A stretch of 64,000 nucleotides of DNA from Pararge aegeria (GCF_905163445.1 NC_053187.1:16043001-16107000), one strand, 5' to 3'. Counted from the stretch's first letter, positions 1 through 11,254 are shown. Numbers and translations are program-made. The notes: generated from the sequence alone by a model not told the origin.

Positions 1-69
1 TGCACGATCAGAGTGTCTCTCAAAATGCAAGTTCTAATTATTATTTAAAACAGCCCATTAAAAAGTAAC

Positions 70-432
70 AGCTAACGCCCTCTACCATCTAGTAGCTTAA
101 TGTTTTCTGTGGAATTAGTATTTTACCTTGGATTTCGCTGTTAGGTACGCGAACGCCAAAGTTGGTAACGCCATAGGGTTTTTTAAATTTAGGTCTAGAT
201 TGCGCTGTAGTAATTGTAATTTATAGTTCGAAAAAACTAAAAAATCTTATTTTTTATATTGAAAATTGGAATAATCTTCTCAAATTAGTGTATTTTCATC
301 GGTCCTCGATATGTCTACAAATTTTGAACGAAATCTGACCGTTTAAAGTGGGCCAAAATAGCGTCCAAAGAAGTCGGTTACAAACTTACAAACATACAAG
401 TGAAGCTAATATAAAGCGTGTAAAAAAATAAA
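70..432 (+). repeat. Unclassified interspersed repeat, 3' part
   Basis: I recognise the phrases GATATGTCTACAAATTTTGA, AAAGTGGGCCAAAATAGCG and a terminal AAGCGTGTAAAAA as part of a repeat common in Lepidoptera. The family class is not known to me. There is no coding potential. The left boundary is approximate, and bases 1-69 show nothing recognisable. Confidence 0.4.
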
Positions 433-561
433 TCCCTATTTCCCTTGGTCACGCCATAACTTGAAAATAACTTTGCCCATTTCATCCATAAGTATTATTA
501 TATTTAAGTTTTCTAATAATTTTTGAAAGGTTTTTAAGGGACCACCTTTTTATTCTACTTG

Positions 562-830
562 TATACTAATATTATAAAGAGGAAAGATTTTTTTATTTGT
601 TTATTTATACTCAATAGGTTCTGAAATTAATAGGCCGATTTTAGCATTTCTTCGCCAAGTAAAACAGGCACCAAATAAATTATTAATTTTTATAAAATTG
701 GACATCCTTAAGTAAACACATAAACAATAAAAAAAAAAACCCAAAGTAGCAAAATGTTGCCTATAAAAGTCATTACATGGCGGGCGCCGAGAAAACTATT
801 GATGACACATAATTATTGTTCTCGCACCCA
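562..830 (+). mobile_element. Helitron-like fragment (Hel)
   Basis: The segment starts with CTAATATTATAAAGAGGAAAG, the usual opening of non-autonomous lepidopteran Helitron-like elements. It reaches a decayed GGCGGGCGCCGAGAAAACT near the far end. The CTAGT terminus is not intact, so this is an old copy. Confidence 0.4.
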
Positions 831-1022
831 ATACATGACAAACGGTTTTTTAAAGTCCTCATTTAAAGTGATGGTATTGGTGCTGCGTCTAAGCCTTTCC
901 TAGAAGGAAGCCGTCCTTGTTCTGAGAATGGCAAAGAAATCGGGAACCCGCGCTGCAGCGAACATTTATTTAGCACTACAGAAACGAGGCAGTTTCATTA
1001 GGATGCGAAAAGCGTTGTTATC

Positions 1023-1432
1023 GTCTGCGTAAGGTGCAGGGATCATTTGTGGGATTGAGTATACGCTTTTATAATAATATGATTCCTAAGGTGATTTTGG
1101 ACCTGCCAATGCACAAGTTTAAAGAATTTGTTAAAACACATTTATTACAGCGAGGTTACTATACAATTGATGAATTTTTTAATGACAAGGTTGCTTGGAA
1201 GCATCCGTCTCCGCTTTCAGCTCTCACAAGATAGAAAAATGAATGTTAAAATGCAAAATGTAAATTGTTGATGTTGGAAAAGAGCAACTGCTGAGTTTCT
1301 TGCCGGCTTCTTCTCGGTAGAATCTGCCTTCCGAACCGGTGGTAGAATCACTACAAACAGACAGACTTGACGTTTCAAAAGTGCTTATATTAGGCCTACT
1401 TGAAATAAATGAATTTTGAATTTTGAATTATA
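1023..1432 (+). mobile_element. LINE-A 3' end (non-LTR retrotransposon, 5'-truncated)
   Basis: Codons at 1034-1234 encode the C-terminal end of a LINE ORF2, with motifs FYNNMIPKVILDLP, HKFKEFV and GYYTIDEFFNDKVAW, ending at a stop. A typical 3'UTR follows (CTTGCCGGCTTCTTCTCGG; CCGAACCGGTGGTAG), then a GAATTTT-rich tail. It closely matches the copy at 55509-55940 on the other strand. The short open frame is transposon-derived. The clade could be Jockey or CR1-like; I cannot decide. Confidence 0.85.
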
Positions 1433-2639
1433 TTGTATCCTTAGCGCGTTATAGCTTCGCTTGGTAAACCTTGTCCACAGCTGACACGTGTAAAAACATT
1501 GGCAAAATTCTTTGAACAAGGTCACCTTCGAGCGAATCTGCGTGCTATCATGTTAGCTCTCACAGCAAGGGCTCTGCTTCTTCTCCATATCTCCGTTATC
1601 TTTCATCATAAGGACGTAAACGTGATAAGGTTGGTGAAATACATTTTGTTTTTTTGGTCAATATTATAATAATTTTTTTATTGCTATGCATCCCAAACAA
1701 TTTTATAACTCAAAGAAGCGCGGACAAAACGCGGGCAACAGATTGTTATAAATAAAATAAAATTAAAATTTTCAAGTTAACTATTTCAGACGCGATAGGT
1801 ATGCAGGTACCAACATAATTAAACAGGGTGCCAAACATTTGTTTGGAAGTCGCTCGTCAAGTGCAGAGTTACAATGTTGTGCCATTGTTTGCACTTCCCG
1901 GACACGAATTTAAATTAAAAAACTTCTTCCAGGCGCCGGCGACCGCAAGCAGGCAATGTCGGGGCCAGGGGATGAGGGGTAGGGGGTGTGCCAGGGTAAT
2001 AAAAAATCCTTGCCAATTCATACACGGCAGAAGTGAAACTACTCGATGTAGCCTACGAGAGATCACGATTTCAATACCTTCAGTATTACGAGTATTAAGA
2101 TAAATGTAAGGTTTATAATTTTTTAACAAGCTTAAAAAATATCTAATATTTTAATGTAAAATATATGTAATATCATAATAATTTAATAATTTACATAGTG
2201 TTTAAAGGTAATTTTATAATACCTGTGCCTGTGTGTGTGTGTGTTTTAATATAAAACTGTATACATGGTTTACTGTACAGTGTGTATGAACAAAAGAATA
2301 AAAACACATAATTTTTTAGCTATCCCAAATATTCAAATATCCTAAATGTAAAAATACCTTAATGTTTCAATACATATTTCTTTTACATCTTGTATTTTCT
2401 CGCTATTGAAGTGAAATGTTGTATTTATCACGCGATAGCTAAGTTTTTTGTGTTTTGTGACTCAGGATACTAATTTACTTATTCTTCCCAGCTCGAATCC
2501 TTCACTAGCTCGGGATTTAAACTGGGCAATCACACAAAAATAAACTTTGTCACCTTGTTGAACAAATAACTATTGTTTATTAAATGGTATCCTCCTGTGC
2601 CAACCCTAACAAAATAGGTATAAATTTTGCTCGCTTCTC
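1433..2639. other. No gene recognised
   Basis: AT-rich DNA. Short overlapping frames at 1828-2129 on both strands lack any recognisable domain and use a locally GC-rich patch (1930-2000). A short (TG)n run lies at about 2229-2244. I see nothing supportable as a gene. Confidence 0.5.
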
Positions 2640-2748
2640 AGAAGCTTTGACTCTGTTCCGTTTCTCCTCTGTACTATTAATGTTCTCTGTGTGTCTTTCC
2701 CTTCAGTGTTTTGTTGCAATAAAGTTTTATCTATTCTATTCTATTCTA
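2640..2748 (+). mobile_element. LINE 3' tail with (TATTC)n
   Basis: TGTTTTGTTGCAATAAAG is followed by TTTTATC and a run of TATTC units. A LINE 3' end terminating in a short tandem repeat looks like this. A related end lies at 43100-43172 (TGTTTTGTTGAAATAAAG). No ORF part remains. Confidence 0.5.
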
Positions 2749-2825
2749 TAATATACCTACAAAATAATCTGGTCTGGTTGGACGTGGTATACTCAGTTAG
2801 TAAGTAGTCATTATTTTAGTTGATA

Positions 2826-3310
2826 CATACATACATACATCCAACCATATATCCATCCACACAAACTTTCGCATTTATAATATTAGTAGGATGATACGCA
2901 TGCATTCGATCTTTGTCCCATATGCATTTCGACTAGCAGTTATTTGTGAAGAGTCATGTTCTTTATCTCCGACAATATTTATCAGATCCTTATTAAAATA
3001 AGACAACACATGCTTGATAGTTTTCACTTTCAAATAAAAATAGTTATTAAAATCGTTTCAAATTTAACGGATTTATGAAGTTAAATTGATAAAATCGGGA
3101 TAAAAAGTATCCTATATGTTTTCTCGGAATATCAGCTACCACTATACCAAAGTGTATTTAAATACGTTCAGTAGTTTTCACGTGTTGTCCGGACTGACAG
3201 ACAAAAATTAAATAAAAATCTGTTTTGGACTCAGTCTCGATTACAAATCCCTGGACAAAATCTTCAAAATATATTAAATGTACAGAAATCTTCCAGTTAC
3301 AGTTTTATTA
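2826..3310 (-). mobile_element. Helitron-like element(s), minus orientation
   Basis: The left part ends with TTCGCATTTATAATATTAGTAGGAT, the reverse of the usual element start. The right part, read on the minus strand, carries CTGGAAGATTTCTGTACATT, TTTTTGTCTGTC and CACGTGAAAACTACTGAACG. These also occur in the element at 50757-51058. It is probably two fragments joined. No intact CTAG terminus was seen. Confidence 0.5.
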
Positions 3311-3318
3311 TAAGTAAA

Positions 3319-3578
3319 AAATAAATAAATAAATATACTACGACAACACACACATCGTCATCTAGCCCCAAAGTAAGCGTAGCTTGTGTTATGGGTACTA
3401 AGCTGACTGATGTATAATTATATGAATAATATACGTAAATACTTATAATATATAAATAAACACCCAGACACTGAAAAACATTCATGTCGATCACACAAAC
3501 ACTGTCCAGTTGTGGGAATCGAACCCACGGCCTTCGCTCAGAAAGCAGGGTCGCTGCTTACTGCGCCAATCGGCCGTC
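3319..3578 (-). mobile_element. SINE S1, near full length
   Basis: Read on the minus strand it begins GACGGCCGATTGGCGCAGT. The Pol III A-box-like sequence is followed by the B box GGTTCGATTCCCACAACTGG, the body TTCAGTGTCTGGGTGTTTAT and AACACAAGCTACGCTTACTT, and a TTTA tail. This is a tRNA-derived retroposon, not a tRNA gene. Confidence 0.85.
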
Positions 3579-4242
3579 AAAGTGAGTATATATAGTCAAA
3601 GGACTTTAGGTAACTATTTTATGTCCTTTATCTGAATTCTAAGCTTCATTCAGTTCATACTCCTTAAAGTCAGTCGTAACCACACTTGCGCTAAGTATAA
3701 CCCAAATCTTGCTACGTCGAGTCAGCTATTTCAATTTGATTCCATCTTATTGAATTAAGGAGATATCTATCCTATTAAATTGATTTAAGCTCACTCAGTT
3801 GGATTATTATAGGAAGGCAAGTAGGTACTACTTTAAAACATTGGTAAATTTAACTTTACAGTCATTTTGATACGTATAAATGTGGCCCAAAACTTTACTA
3901 ATAAATAATATGGTAAAATTTTGAAATCGTTCGCCCTGAGTTTTCACAAAAACTACGAATTTCCGCAGAAAAAGAAAAGCAGATTTTTATGAAAATCACT
4001 ACCTTTCTATCGATACAACACCTCAAAACAATAAAAATTCAGTTTCGCAAAGTGTTAACGATATTATTGAATTTCATTAACAATAATTTTCATTTTCGAT
4101 TCTCACAAAAACTACGCATTTGCTCAGAAAAAGAAATCAGTTTGTTGTGTTAGAAAAAAATGACTGTCCTCTATCGAATGCACATCTCATTTTATTGAAA
4201 TTCGTGGCGCACGATATAAAAACCAACCCAATAATATCTATC

Positions 4243-4540
4243 TACTACTTAGCTTTAGCCCACGACTGCGTCCGCTTTAACTTTTGCCGGAATTATCCGT
4301 CAAGGATGTAAGCAAACTATCTCGTTAAAAAAACACCAAAATCTGTTTAGCTGTAATCCGTGCATAAACGCAACAAAGGCTCTATTTTTAAATCCTCCGG
4401 GAACATTACTAAAAAGTATCCTAAGATTAATAAAAAGTATCCTATTCTGTCCAGCTCCACACTCCAGTGCTGAATTTCATCAAGTTTGCTGCATTCGTTA
4501 AGTCGAAAATAGGTAAACGAACCCAGCATATATAACAATA
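4243..4540 (-). mobile_element. Helitron-like element, degraded
   Basis: Minus-strand copy with a decayed 3' hairpin region (AGCTTTAGCCCACGACTGCG on the plus strand) and the body phrase AAAAAGTATCCTA found in other Hel copies. It abuts the better preserved copy that begins at 4541. Confidence 0.45.
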
Positions 4541-5001
4541 CTAGCTCTTGCCCGCGACTTCGTCTGCGTTTGATTTTGTTTTTTGATGTGGCATTCAATT
4601 TAGTTGTAGTTCTCAAAAAAATTAAAGTATTCAGTATCGCTCAGACTTACATGAGGGGTTTGCTGTTATGCGCTTAGGGATTTCTGTCCTCTATCTCCAA
4701 CCACATTCATCAGATCTACACAAAGTTTTGGCAAAATTAAACACATATTATAACCTCTATAGTACAAAAATAATTATTTAAATCGGTTATAACTTGTCGG
4801 AGTTATGGAGTAAAATCGTCAAACACTTTCATCCCGTCTCCCAAAGAAACCGAGCTTAATGTCGGGATAAAAAGTATCCTTTATTACTTCTAACACTTCC
4901 AAGAATATGTGTACAAAGTTTCATGAGGATCGGTTAAGTAGTTTTTGCGTGAAATCGTAACAAACAAACTTATATTGACATTTATAATATTAGTAGGGAT
5001 A
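4541..5001 (-). mobile_element. Helitron-like element, near full length (~460 bp)
   Basis: On the plus strand it opens with CTAGCTCTTGCCCGCGACTTCG, i.e. a minus-strand 3' end with a small GC hairpin and CTAG. It ends with ACATTTATAATATTAGTAGG. The element at 52596-53079 is the same sequence in the opposite orientation (AGCTCGGTTCCTTTGGGAGA; CTCATGAAACTTTGTACACA), which confirms a family. The open frame at 4347-4616 overlaps this element and its neighbour and is not a gene. Confidence 0.7.
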
Positions 5002-5560
5002 GGGAAATATTGATAAATCGTATCGTATCCCTCTGCCGTAATTAAAAAAAAAAGGTGGTTATGGTTGATATTCTAATGGCATTCGTCTGCTATCTCATCC
5101 CAAACCAAAATATCCACAAGCATCAACCGATTCAGAGTTTCAAAGTCCACGGTCTCCCGTCGGTGAACTCTCTCCAGTTGTCTCCCGTTTTGGACACCCG
5201 AAATCCGTTCATTTACGTCCGTAATTGAGTCAACTCGCTCTATATAATTTCATATTTATCAAATTTTAGTGTCTGTTTCAGAACTGATCGTAACCAACCG
5301 ATGCGCATGTGATGAAATAGTAAGAATTCCGCTTTATATATTTTATATTTAGGTTTTAAACCCTAAAAGATGTACTTAAGATAAATTCATTGAAAATGAG
5401 TTTAACTCACACTTAAAACAGAGTTATTTATGTGTCTAAGCTATGATAGCTAAACGATTAAATTTAACCGTGCATAGCAAGCCATTTTGTACTAGTTTTA
5501 ATTTTAATTTGATAAATTCCCGAACAAAAATATATTAAGTCTATTACTCATATAATTAGG
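5002..5560. other. No gene recognised
   Basis: Single-copy-looking DNA with no recognised repeat, open frame or structure. Confidence 0.5.
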
Positions 5561-5790
5561 TCATGATGCGTAACATGGTACTGGAAGGTGATGGTACACC
5601 GTAGTGTGATTAGTGGGCTCCGGGTGATGGATGGGCACCGGGTGACGGTCCCTTGTTTCTGGTGGCTTCCAGCGACTCCTTTGGTGTCGTCTGTCCAACT
5701 CATTGAGGGTCGACCACCTCAAAAACCTGAGATTATGGGTCAGTATTCCAGCGCATTGGTACCCCAACGTCCATCAGTTCGGTCTTCTTT
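5561..5790 (-). other. GC-richer block of uncertain origin
   Basis: Higher GC than its surroundings and open on both strands (68 codons minus, 91 codons plus). It ends at a poly-T run (5790-5808). Composition and the adjacent homopolymer suggest a retrotransposon fragment in minus orientation, but I do not recognise the protein. Low confidence. Confidence 0.25.
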
Positions 5791-5904
5791 TTTTTTTTTT
5801 TTTTTATTCTTTTTTTTAAGGGCTTTTACAGACCAGCTGCATGTCAGCCCTATTGTAACCTAATAAACATTAACTTCTGTCTTCTTATTTTATCACGTAG
5901 AGAT

Positions 5905-6035
5905 ATACAAGGCAGAATAATGGAGAATCTGTACGATGTGATTTGCACACCTCACCAAACAGATCTTCCGCAATGTACTTTCTACGCCCGTTTCGCTCCG
6001 ACACAGGAGCATATTGACTTTATATTTGTTTATTT
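5905..6035 (-). mobile_element. E element fragment
   Basis: Contains degraded versions of the E core: AACAGATCTTCCGCAATGTAC, CGTTTCGCTCCGACACAGGAGCA and TTGACTTTA. The same order of phrases occurs at 39306-39420 and, reversed, at 33088-33290 and 37676-37980. Confidence 0.5.
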
Positions 6036-6119
6036 GCTATATTATATAGCGTTTAGCAAATTAAGGTGTTTCGCTCGACCGTAACAATAGTAAGATATTC
6101 CTCCGAGCGGGTGATCGTG

Positions 6120-6246
6120 CTCGGGGACCGATGTCTGACCATTCATCTTTGGAAGTTGTAACTCAAGGCCAAGAATAGTTACTTGGTTAGGGTGTGAAGG
6201 AAGGACAAACAAACAAACACACTTGCACATTTATAATATTAGGTTA
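6120..6246 (-). mobile_element. Helitron-like fragment
   Basis: Ends with ACAAACAAACAAACACACTT and CACATTTATAATATTAGG, the reverse of the usual Hel start. The other end is lost. Confidence 0.5.
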
Positions 6247-6484
6247 GGAAGTAAGGATTATCTTGGAATTCTGAAAAGTAACGCCTGCTTCTATCCAATA
6301 CGGCCTTCTATGCTTTTTAGGCCACATTAAATACCAAGCGTGTGTTAAATCGACATTTTCAGGGCGCGCGGCATACCTATACACCGTACTGTGTAGAAAT
6401 GAGCCCGTCGCGTCTGTCTGTCGGCTAGGTACACAATCATATTTTACACTGACTTGGCGACATGAAAAATATTGAAAAAAAGCA

Positions 6485-6700
6485 ATCACAGAATGCCATG
6501 AAACATTCGAATTCCTTATTATTTATTTATGCTGCTTCTGCCAAATTCACGCGACAATTTGGCGCGAATTTATGTAATTTATTTCACATCGAAAAGTCAC
6601 TGTTTGTGTAATGTTCAGAAGTGTTGTTTATTTTTAAAATTTCCGGTCTCTGTGCCGAACGTTTATATCAACGTGCGAATTATGAAAATTGTGGTTATTT
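6485..6700 (+). repeat. Two-copy repeat of unknown class (copy 1)
   Basis: Shares a colinear ~210-bp segment with 18606-18815, including ATTCCTTATTATTTATTTAT, GACAATTTGGCGCGAATTTA and TGTTTGTGT. The copies differ by scattered substitutions and small indels. No termini, ORF or promoter-like head identify a class. Confidence 0.6.
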
Positions 6701-7081
6701 CTGACTACATGTGCAATCGTTTAACATTACCAGTTTAACATTTTTATTAAAGTGTAGTTTTGTTTTATTTTTCCAAAAATTTGTTAAATTATTAGTTCTA
6801 GTTACTTCACTAGAAGTTAAAGATACGAGCTAATAACTTGTTATGGCAGTGGCGTCATCAGACAAAATAAATAAATAAATAAATAACAGCTTACATTTTG
6901 TCCTTATGTGAAGCCCGAAATGTGACATTCGAGTATCTCTAAGACTGATAATATTTCAGACACTCTTGTTACAGCGTCACATTTACAGAAGTGTACGTCG
7001 CGGTGACGTAGAAATTTAGGTCGCGTTGTAGTTAGCAACATTCTGAAATAGAAATTCGAACTTCTTGAAGGATGTACAATC

Positions 7082-7645
7082 CCGGTTATCATAAACAACA
7101 TTTAATAATCATTACAGTTTTTCACAGTTTTGTTACAGTGGGCAATTGGAGACTCTAGAGATAAATACATCTCATTGTACATAAGGCAATGTTTTCACAC
7201 CCGCGATGTGTGCTCAGTCGGCACTCGACGTTTGAAAGTCACGGCATCGACAAACCGCCGGCTCCGCAAATGTTGACTCGGCGCGATATTGCATGCCGCC
7301 TGAACGACGCACGTTGTTTTTTGCGCGCGGCTGCCGTCTGTTATGTGCCACAAGTTCCCTAACGAATTATTATTACTTGATCTAGTACTTTATTTATGTA
7401 TAAACTAAGTAGTAATAGAGCTTTTGGTATGAGAGCTCGTCCGGAGAAGTACTTCCGCTACGCTTATTTCTACCGCCAAGCAGCATTGCTATGGTCTTGC
7501 CTGAAAGCCGTGGTTTTCGTTGTAAATACAGGCACCTACAGGTTTAACGCCTACGCCTCAGGTCGATCCCCACAGGGCGGCACTTTATAAGCTTTGAATT
7601 TTTTTTCTTAAACTTTATTGTATTAACATCTCTCCGTAAACAAAA
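7082..7645 (+). repeat. Tandem block copy 1 (of 3)
   Basis: First of three diverged direct copies. Shared landmarks are GGAGACTCTAGAGATAA, ACATAAGGCAAT, GTGTGCTCAGTCGGC, CGACGTTTGAAAGTCA, GCGCGATATTGCATG and TGTAA(A/T)TACAGGCACCTACAGG. The last ~180 bp of each copy is an R6-type repeat. The open frame at 7396-7590 has no recognisable product. Confidence 0.7.
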
Positions 7646-8113
7646 TCGCAGTTATTATAAAGAACATTTAATAATCTTTACGGTTTTCCACATTATTGTT
7701 ACGGTGGAAAATTGGAGACTCTAGAGATAATTACATCTCAATGTACATAAGGCAATCTTTTCACACCCGATGTGTGCTCAGTCGGCGTTCTACGTTTGAA
7801 AGTCACAGCATCGGTAACCGCCTGCTCAACAAATGTTGACTCGGCGCGATATTGCATGTCGTCTAAACGACGCACGTTGATTTTTGCGCGCGACTGACGT
7901 CTGTGATGTGCCACGACATCGCTAGCGATTTTGAATTACTTGAACTTTATTTATGTATTAAACTTACCAGTAGTATAGCTTTTTGTGAAAGAACTCGTCC
8001 GGGGTACTAGCAAGCATCTTTGCTGTGGTCCGGTCTGAAAGGAGTGGTTTGCGTTGTAATTACAGGCACCTACAGGTTTGACGCTGAGGTTGATAAAACA
8101 CAGGGTAGTACTT
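7646..8113 (+). repeat. Tandem block copy 2 (of 3)
   Basis: The landmark TGTGTGCTCAGTCGG occurs at 7207 in copy 1 and 7771 here, an offset of 564 bp. Order of landmarks is as in copy 1. It ends with a decayed R6 segment (7970-8113). Confidence 0.7.
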
Positions 8114-8149
8114 TGTAAGTTTTACTTAAATTTTATTTTAATATACTCG

Positions 8150-8492
8150 TCGCATAAGGCAATGTTTCAAACCCGATGTGAGTTGAGTCGGCACTCGACG
8201 TTTGAAAGTCAACGCTTCGGTTAACCGGCTCCGCAAATGTTGACTTTGCGCGATATTGCATGCCGCCTCAACGACACACGCCGTTTTTTTGCGCAAAGCT
8301 GCCCTCCGTGATGTGCCAACTTCGCAAGCGACTTTTAATTACTTGCTCTTGCACTTTCTGTATAAGAGCAAGGAAAAACTAAATGTTTTAAACATGAGCA
8401 ATTTAGCTGTAGTAGAGGTTATTGTGGCAGAGCTCGTCGGGGTAGTACCTAAAACTGCCATGATTATTTCTGGCGCCATACAGCATTTCTGT
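8150..8492 (+). repeat. Tandem block copy 3 (of 3)
   Basis: The same landmarks start about 406 bp after those of copy 2 (GCATAAGGCAATGTTTCAAA; GCGCGATATTGCATGCCGCC). The R6-related end lies at 8400-8492. It is shorter than the other copies through deletions. Confidence 0.65.
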
Positions 8493-9524
8493 TTTTGAAT
8501 AAACGGCACGTGAGCTTAACTCCGGCTAAGCTCAGGTTAACTACAATTCAGATCGCTCGTCGTGTGTTTTGGCCGTACTCGTGACGTCATAGGAAAATTA
8601 GAGTTTCAGTAAGTCCATGTTCCCAAAGTCTTTGTTAAAGATTATTGATTTTGATATTGTTAACAAAAAACTTAGCATCTAATAGTTTGTCATCCGAAAA
8701 GACTTGATTTTCGAAGTCCAAGCGGTATAAAATTATGTTGACAAAAACCTGACAAACCCTGGCATTGATATCTTTCACGATATCCTAGAAAGTTTTAGAA
8801 AGAAAATTGTATGACATATTAATAATAACCCATCTTTATTATAAATTTTAATTTGAATTTAATATTACTTAACAATCTGTCCCAGTAGTTTAATTCATTT
8901 TTTAATGTAATATTTATTTTAGTTTTCATTTTTTATAATTTGACCGGAGATAATAATGATAATGCTGTATACCTATAATTGATTATTGTAATTGCACAGA
9001 ATTTTTTTTAAATATTGCTACAATTAATTGCTGTTGTGTCTCATGAATAAATAAAAAAATAAAAATACGTTTTACCTAATAAATTATTAATCATATATCA
9101 TTAGATAAATTTAATATTTTAGTGATTATTTATGACTGCCATAACACCCTCCTTATGGCGTCGGGGGTTAAAAAAGATTTTCTTCTCCAACGATCTGAGT
9201 GACGACGACCGAACGAACGTTTAATAGATAATAACTTTATGTGAAGGCGAAGTTTCTTTGAGCTTCGGCAACTGCTCTAGGAAACCATTGATTTGAAAAT
9301 AAGCACCATTATTTACAATTCAAGCAGACGACCCGTTTAGAAGGATAGAGATCTTTATTGCTTTCTGATACTGTCAGTCGTAAAAGTTGCTTATACGGTG
9401 TCAGTTAAAGGATTTTTATTACGAATAAGGGATAGTATAGCTATTTTAAGTACCGAGGGCTCAAGTTTAGGCTTACCCTACTACGCAAGGATGAAGTTTT
9501 TCAATGTGCATTCATTCATTCTTC
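8493..9524. other. No gene recognised
   Basis: Mostly AT-rich. A GC-balanced patch at 8505-8600 contains the palindrome TGACGTCA. 8990-9065 ends in an A-rich AATAAATAAAAAAATAAAA, perhaps an old retroposon tail. Nothing firm. Confidence 0.4.
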
Positions 9525-9665
9525 TCTTTCTTTAGGTGCCTCTCTAGCTAGTGACGGATGGTCTTCAGTTTTTTATAATTCGCCTTTTCTATCTCGAGGC
9601 TGTGCGACACAATCCCAGTTCAATATTGTCTTCCAAGTAATATCTTCACTCTTCCACGGCAAATT
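9525..9665 (-). mobile_element. Possible LINE ORF fragment
   Basis: Reads as a broken LINE-like coding remnant on the minus strand (residues like DITWKTILNWD and VAQPRDRKGEL before a stop). Recognition is weak. Confidence 0.25.
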
Positions 9666-9754
9666 ACAATAAATATGTTTAAAGGATTGTACTTGTGTTT
9701 GGTTAAGAAATTTTAATTTTCCAGGCAGTAGCTAATAAAGCTTGTCGAAGAGCA

Positions 9755-9820
9755 TACGTGTTTTAATCTACAATCTAAAAGTTAAGGTAAACACTTTTAG
9801 ATTGTAGATTATAACACGTA
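9755..9820. repeat. Inverted repeat (27-bp arms, 12-bp loop)
   Basis: Arms 9755-9781 and 9794-9820 are reverse complements with one mismatch (core TCTACAATCTAAAAG). The loop is 9782-9793. Confidence 0.9.
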
Positions 9821-9869
9821 ATTTTGGTCCTCCGAGCCGGATGTGGACCTTTTAAAAAGTTATATTTTA

Positions 9870-10107
9870 ATCATCCACTAATACCCGTTTTCACTAATGA
9901 ACAAGGCAATGCTTAAATAAGTAGTGCCCTTTCTAAAAAGATTCCTAGGCATACATCAACCAATCACCAATAGATATCACCTAAGAGTTTTTTTTTAAAT
10001 GGCTGCGCCCAAACTGTTTATACATACGTTACATTAAATTTATTTTACAACATGTATTATAAATGTAACGTTGTATTGACCTGAATAAAGTGAATTGAAT
10101 TGAATTA
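9870..10107 (+). mobile_element. LINE 3'UTR with GAATT tail
   Basis: Contains TTCCTAGGCATACATCAACC and ATCACCTAAGAG, and ends GACCTGAATAAAGTGAATTGAATTGAATT. Fragments of the same 3' region recur at 21690-21830 and possibly 22440-22570. Confidence 0.55.
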
Positions 10108-10197
10108 CTTGGTATATTTATAAAATAGAAAATTTTAACCCTTAGTTTCAAAGCTAAGATTTTGAAGAAATCATATTTTCAAATGCGATGATCTGAA

Positions 10198-10392
10198 ACC
10201 CCGCTTTGGTTTAGGAGGCTTCGGCCGTACCTGGTTACCGCCCTGGTATTAAAGACGTGCCGACAAGCGATTTGGCGTTCTGGTACGATGTCGTTTAATA
10301 TAACTGCGGTAATCCTAACAAGTTAGCCCGGTACCATCTTAGACGGAATAATCAGGTGACATTGCAGTCAAGCTAACTTGTAGTAGAAAAAT
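10198..10392 (+). mobile_element. SINE S3, head missing
   Basis: Body only: AGGCTTCGGCCG, AAGACGTGCCGACAAGCGATT, GGTACGATGTCGT, AAGTTAGCCCGGTACCATCTTAGAC and TGCAGTCAAG. Compare the full copies at 48846-49122 and 63225-63497. Confidence 0.75.
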
Positions 10393-10970
10393 TTATAAAT
10401 CTGTTTTTAAGATAATTCCCTTTTGGTTTGTGACGTGTTAAATGTTGTTTTAACCTCACTTTGGGATACTCAACATCTTAAACCCTACGAGTATAATCTA
10501 GATGCCCGCATTTACCAGCTATGTCTAGGGGGCAACAAACTACAGATAGGGGACAGCTCATCTAGATGCCCCCTGGAATAAAATGACTTATCCCCTTCCC
10601 TTTGAGCGTTAAGGCGCTCTACGGACCTCATTAACGAGCTAAATGCTTTATCCACCTTCCCGGTTCTTGAGTGATTCAGATAAGGCAGAGCAAAAAGTTC
10701 GCTTGTTATAAAACTTCTCTGCGGAATATACCTACTTGAGATGTTTTAATTTGATTTATATTATTTTTCGTGTGTTTTGTTGAGCAACAGTAATTTATTT
10801 TGTTCGGTATTGGGTTTTTTTGTTAAGAAAATCGTAATACCCGGCTGTATAAAACAAAACAGGCTAACTGTGAGTTAAAAATGCACTCGAAGGGTGCCGT
10901 AGGTACAGTATAAAGATCGGGCAAATGGACACATACAACACGGTACTTGCCCATACTACCTGCGTGTTTT
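10393..10970. other. No gene recognised
   Basis: No recognisable repeat or coding signal. Confidence 0.45.
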
Positions 10971-11243
10971 ATCATCATCGTCATCGTATAAACCCAATAC
11001 TAGACACGGGTCTCCTCCCACAATGAGAATTGTTTAGGCTGTAGCCCACCACGCTGACCCAGTACAGATTTATGGACTCACGCCTTTGAGAATATTATGG
11101 ACAACTCCCAGGCATGTGGGTTTCCTCACACTGTTTTCCTTCACCGTTGAAGCAAGTAATATTTTAATGACTTAAAACACACGTAACTTGTTCGTTTCCC
11201 CGAAAGTGAAGTCGTTGACCTAACAACTGGGCTATCACCGTCT
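10971..11243 (-). mobile_element. SINE S2, near full length
   Basis: The plus strand starts with ATCATCATCGTCATCG (the reversed GAT tail) and runs through GGGTCTCCTCCCACAATGAG, CACGCTGACCCAGT and TTTTCCTTCACCGTTGAAGC to a decayed tRNA-like head ending in GGGCTATCACCG. Confidence 0.8.
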
Positions 11244-11254
11244 GTGCTACCATT

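Noticed and set aside
1828..2129. Two overlapping open frames on opposite strands
   Set aside because: Due to a local GC-rich patch lacking stops; no domain in either frame.
8575..8600. CRE-like TGACGTCA palindrome as a promoter element
   Set aside because: An 8-bp match is expected by chance in 64 kb and there is no gene start nearby.
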